Positions 57,601-64,000 of a DNA stretch of 64,000 nucleotides are shown one piece after another (within the stretch, counting starts at the first letter, position 1; the number at the start of each line of letters is the position of its first letter). A program made the position numbers and the translations under genes. Under the pieces are notes generated by a model. That model saw only the letters and a program-made list of their open reading frames with translations. It was not told the DNA's origin and searched no databases. Origin of the DNA: Spirogloea muscicola (Eukaryota > Streptophyta > Zygnematophyceae > Spirogloeales > Spirogloeaceae); the NCBI GenBank assembly GCA_009602725.1, contig WELB01000067.1, positions 579,866 through 643,865 on the forward strand, written 5' to 3'.

Positions 57601-59921
57601 ACATGACAGAAAGAACTGGCTTCTGCACAGCCTGGAGTCCAAGCAGAGCTACTGACGTACATGGACTTTGGATGCTGTTTTGGGATCGATGAAGCCCTTC
57701 ACGGTGTTCCAGATGAGTTGGAAAGCTGGACCAGTGTTGATGATGAACATGCGATTCAGGCTCTGCTCGGCAGATCACAGACAGACAATGGAGCAAGCAG
57801 CTTGCTAATGCTCAGCACTCGCCTTCCAGGAATGCTAGTACACCTACTGCACCCAAGACCCAAGGTGCTCTGTCAAAGGGCCAATGACAAGCCTGCAATG
57901 GGTCTGTTGCAAGACTTCGTGTCAGAGAATCATCGGACCTCCGGGTAGTTATCACTGTCAATCTTGCTGACAAGTTTCAGAAGCTCCCTTGCGCTTCCAG
58001 TGAAATGCTTGAGTCCCTGGAAGAATGTGCAAGTAAGATTGCATCAGATTTGTCAAATTGCTACTGCTGGACTATCGTAGAATGAAGGTGAAGCAGATAC
58101 CGTAACCTGAACTGACAGCATCTTATACTGCAAGCGATCTCACACATGCCCAGCTGTGGCACTTGTTCCGTCCAGCTCTTATTGTCCAGCTGGATTGTAA
58201 TGACAAGCTAGCTGCCTCAAACACATCCCTCGAGATTGAGTAAGACGCAGCTTACCAGTCCACTAACATCCAGTACGGTCGTGGTCTGGTCGATGTGCTT
58301 TCCAACTGCCACTGAGCAAGCAGGGAATTTTGTGCTGTACGAGCGCTCAAACTCTTGTACGTGGTACTTTAAGTATCTCTCAAATGTGGTCAACTTCAAG
58401 AGCTTTGGAACATCAACCTTCCCCATCCTCTCAAAGTAAACTGGCCTGCCTTCTCTGTCAACGCCATGGTGGCCCTGAGGGTAGAACTTCTTGACTTCCT
58501 CGAGCTCCTCGAAGACAAAGTCCTGCATGATGTATGACAGCCCCCGTCAGGTCACCGCCTGCAACAAGAACCCAATGCCACGGACCGCAGATACAAGACA
58601 TTGGGTGCACACTGTGATGCATCTGAAAGGCACTATCATCAACCCTGCAGATGTGACTAGATCAGATGTCAATCTCTAAAACAGCTGAGGCAATGAAGCA
58701 CAGTGGTGGGCACTAGGTACGACACGGCGCGCTGGGCTTCCTAAAATTAGACGCCATCAAGGACAGAAGCTGAACTGGCCACCACGTTCTGCCACTTTCA
58801 TGCAGATACACTCCACAGCAATCGACACCCATATCCATCACTCTTGGCAGATACCTATTCACAGCAAATACCTACTCGGCCATTACCTCCTCAATGTTGT
58901 CGGTTCCAAATTCTTCCCTCCACTTGAGCATGTTCATCCACATGTGCTTGGCTTTCTCCATGTCAAACTTCCTTGCCTTCAAGAACCTAGATATACAGAG
59001 CTACATTGTCAGGACTCCCTGACCAGATTCAGGGCAGCTCTTACCTAGCCCAAGCACGCAGGAAAGCGAGCATCCTTCTGCAATTTGCGAGGGAGCCGCT
59101 TGATGTCACACCATCTTGTTGTGCGGAGGCACCCGACATGCGCTCGACCACCCGTTTGCATGCTGGTTGTGAAGTTGTCGTGAGTGAGCAATAACAACTA
59201 CTCAGTTGCCCGATTGTCCGTTTGCTGATTAGGGGGGGGAATGGTGCCTACTTGCAGAAGCACCCCAACCTATTCTATTTCCTGCAGCAACTTGCGCTTG
59301 CATGCTACACTCATCTGGGCTATTCTCCTTGTGCAGCAGGCTCCACACAGAGCGGCCAGAAAGGCAAGGGCAAGAGGTGCAGAGCTGCCAATCGACTCGA
59401 GAGCGTGAGTCGCTCGGCTCCTGGTACGAAGGCCAGAGTACTGTGACTGGAACAGGGGCTTCCCATCGAACCCATCAATGGCCACTGCAGAGCAGGCGTG
59501 AGTAGCCGACACGCCGGGCTGAGCAATGGGGTGGGGAGGAGTGGCACCTGAGGAGCGTGTGGTAGTTGTCGTGTCTGGCGGGGAGGAGGCTGTCAGCCAG
59601 CAGGAGCTTGCGGAAGTCGTCGACCGCCCTCTGCTCCTCCTCGGACCGGAAGTCCTCGATGGCCTGCAGCTTCTTGAGGGCCTCCCGGCGCTGCTTCTTC
59701 TTCTTGAGGGAGTTGGTGCGGAACTTCTTGGCCGCCAGGATGGCCCGCAGCGTGCTCATGCGCGTGCGGCGGCGCGCGTCGTCGCCGCTGCGGGCGGCGG
59801 CCTCGTCCGCCGTGTCGCGCTGCTCCTCCTGCAGCAGCTTGCGCAGCCGGTCCTCGTCCTTGGACTCGCGCCGCTGCAGGCGCCGCAGGCGCTTGCGCGG
59901 CTCCACGTCCTCGGACGCCAT
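54636..59921 (-). CDS. Sec14-nodulin type phosphatidylinositol transfer protein (plant SFH-like)
   Basis: A predicted PtdIns/PtdCho transfer protein coordinating phosphoinositide signalling at membranes. Right to left: exon 1 59921-59548 starts [20 protein letters not shown], a long basic helical leader, ending in the CRAL-TRIO-N motif [14 protein letters not shown]. Then 58986-58887 ([28 protein letters not shown]) and 58522-58256 ([54 protein letters not shown]). Next about 58020-57940 ([20 protein letters not shown]), about 57770-57660 ([20 protein letters not shown]), about 57130-57070 ([15 protein letters not shown]), and about 56915-56820 ([32 protein letters not shown]). The C-terminal part has acidic/Ser-rich linkers (56230-55620), a hydrophobic stretch near 55395-55330 ([20 protein letters not shown]), and the coiled coil RVEHLENKV ... 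[16 protein letters not shown] (55160-54870), ending [17 protein letters not shown]. This nodulin-like tail is the plant hallmark. The final residues are uncertain. Confidence 0.88.
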
Positions 59922-60007
59922 GCCGGCGGGCGGCGCCGGGGCGNCGAAGCGAGAAACAGGAAGCGGCGCCTGGTGGGCACGTGGCGCGGGCCACCCGCTC
60001 ATCCGAG

Positions 60008-61230
60008 TCTGCCTAGCCGGTGGCTCCGTCAAGAACCCCTGTATGCATCTGGCTGGCTTTCACAGCCGCACTTTCAACATCAGCAGCCGCAGGCCCGAGC
60101 AGCAAAGCCAATGCGGCTGCTGCAGTCGACGGAGTGGCTGCGCACACGAAACACACTGCTGCGGCTGATGGCCTGAGAGAGAGAGAGAGGAGAAGTGCGC
60201 GCCCATAGAGAAGAGGGGCTGGCAAAGCCAGCCCAAAAAAAGAATGGACAGTGTCCAAATCCAAAGAGAGGAGCCGGAAAAGGGACTACACTACAAAACA
60301 CTGCAGAACATAGAAACGATGCAGAGGAAAGCTCAGTACCCACGAGTGAGCAATATCAGGTCTGAGTAGCTCGCTGCCGGGAAAGAGGCACTCCACCGTG
60401 ACCCAGAGGCGGCGGCCATAGCACGGCCTGCGCGCGTGTGGACGGCGTGGGCAAGGGAGCGTTGAAGCGATACGGCCAGGCGCATGCGGAAGACTTGTGC
60501 GAGCGAACCGGCAGCGTTGATGCCAGGCATCGCCCCTGGCAGACCTGGAGAGAGAGAGAGCGGCTCGCCTTCTTCCGATGCACCAGCAACGGCTGTGAAG
60601 AAGTGGCTCTCACAATGAGGGCAAGGGCTGTGAGAAGCCAGCCCGAAAAGAATTGACAAGGTTCGAAGGGGCCAAACTACGAGCTAAGCAGCGACTGCGG
60701 GGCCTGAAGAGGCTATGGCAGAACGGGGGAGGATGGACCACTTAGTAGTTAGCTGTGAGAGGCCGAGCCCAAGGGAGTGCACCGCGCCCGACAGGGCCGG
60801 CCGGCGCCAGCACGCGGAGGACGAAAGCGCGGCTGTTGCTCACTCGTGGGTACTGCTGAGCTCCCCTCTGCATCGTCGACGTGTTTTGTTTGTGTTTTGC
60901 AGTCCTTTTTCCGGCTCCTCTTTCTTTGGCTTTGGACATTGTCCATTCGTTTAGGGCTGGCTTTCCGGCAGCTAGTCTGTCGGATTTGAGGCTCCTCACT
61001 CGTAACTACTGAGTGGTCCATCCTCCCCCGTTCTGACATGGCATCTTCAGGCCCCTTCGTAGCTGCTTAGCGCCTTTTAGGCCCCTCCATCATCTGGCCC
61101 CTTCGAACCTTTGTCAATTCTTTTTCGGGCTGGCTTTGCACAGCCCTTGCCCCCATTGGGAGTGCCACTTCTTTGTTTGCCAGCCCATCTTCCCTATGGG
61201 CGACCACTCTTCGGCTGTGAGACCAGGGAA
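60008..61230. mobile_element. Chain of retrotransposon tails between the Sec14 and helicase genes
   Basis: A + copy of the post-stop tail (60008-60110) matches 36776-36866. A - module lies at 60200-60260 (GGGGCTGGCAAAGCCAGCCC), then a - copy of the ORF end (60333 to about 60510; RMRLAVSLQRSLAHAVHTRA ending LLTRGY-stop) preceded by its own module (60560-60660). A - tail at about 60640-60770 is nearly the reverse complement of a + tail at 61000-61130. Between them lie two more + ORF ends (near 60826-60857 and 60985-61013, LLTRGYC-stop and LLTRNY-stop). A final + module spans 61126-61146. The chain ends about 80 bp before the helicase start codon. Confidence 0.8.
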
Positions 61231-61309
61231 GCCAGGTGCAAACCGAGGGCGTTCATGAGCGCACCGGGGGCGTGCTCGAGTTACACACCTGCGGAGCCGG
61301 GGAGGCCGC

Positions 61310-63862
<2,553 letters not shown>

Positions 63863-63890
63863 GTATGTCCGTAGTATGTCCAAGTGGGGT

Positions 63891-63924
63891 GTAGGGTAGA
63901 CTGCTAAACCCTAGACTACCCTAC
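63891..63924. repeat. Perfect 9-bp inverted repeat GTAGGGTAG / CTACCCTAC
   Basis: Stem of nine bases with a 16-base loop that contains the telobox-like AAACCCTA. It lies just after the last recognised helicase exon, presumably in an intron. Confidence 0.75.
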
Positions 63925-64000
63925 TACGCAAGAGTGTGCAGGCAGCATGCATTCTGTTGTGGTCCTCTCCAGCGCAGCTTTGTCTGGAGTGGGTGCTCAG

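Overview
This is a 64 kb window of nuclear DNA from a photosynthetic eukaryote, most likely a green alga with plant-like gene repertoires. Evidence: intron-dense genes with GT donors and acceptors that are almost always TGCAG or CAG; a plant-type telomere motif (TTTAGGG); a Dicer with the full plant DCL1 domain order; a Sec14 protein with a plant-type C-terminal nodulin region; a PP6 phosphatase close to plant FyPP; and a front-end desaturase. The class cannot be fixed from sequence alone; a trebouxiophyte or early streptophyte would fit.

Layout: 0-0.86 kb, a 111-bp tandem array. 0.87-2.95 kb, repeat debris. 3.5-7.3 kb (+), an O-fucosyltransferase-like gene, convergent with acetyl-CoA synthetase at 9.2-13.2 kb (-). 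14.6-17.4 kb (-), a PP6 catalytic subunit, divergent from an RCC1-repeat protein at 18.3-20.6 kb (+). 21.1-32.8 kb (+), a Dicer-like gene of more than 20 exons. 33.1-37.0 kb, a non-LTR retrotransposon (reverse transcriptase plus restriction-like endonuclease) bracketed by inverted repeats of about 160 bp. 37-39 kb, a pile-up of truncated tails of the same family. 40-42.2 kb (+), a cytochrome b5-fused front-end desaturase. 44.4-45.9 kb (+), a small probably plastid-targeted protein, convergent with a DUF218 (YdcF-like) gene at 47.2-48.1 kb (-). An assembly gap (poly-A plus N) lies between that gene and the divergent HGSNAT-like acyltransferase at 48.7-52.9 kb (+). 54.6-59.9 kb (-), a Sec14-nodulin protein. 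60.0-61.2 kb, more retrotransposon tails. 61.3 kb to the window end (+), a DEAH-box RNA helicase that is cut by the window edge.

The host genes are ordinary, unlinked housekeeping and lipid/RNA-metabolism functions; there is no operon-like logic. Their 5' ends sit in very GC-rich islands with CCG/CGG runs, and the rest of each gene is near 50% GC.

The most unusual signal is one dispersed repeat family. More than 30 copies of a short hairpin-forming core (GGGCTGGC...CAGCC), in both orientations, are linked to at least ten copies of the last codons of the retrotransposon ORF (Leu-Leu-Thr-Arg-Gly-Tyr-stop). They are arranged in chains and concentrated just upstream of the GC-rich gene starts. 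The single long copy at 33.98-36.76 kb supplies the likely parent protein.

Exon limits were read by eye from protein similarity plus splice signals, so gene spans are good but individual exon ends may be off by a few bases.
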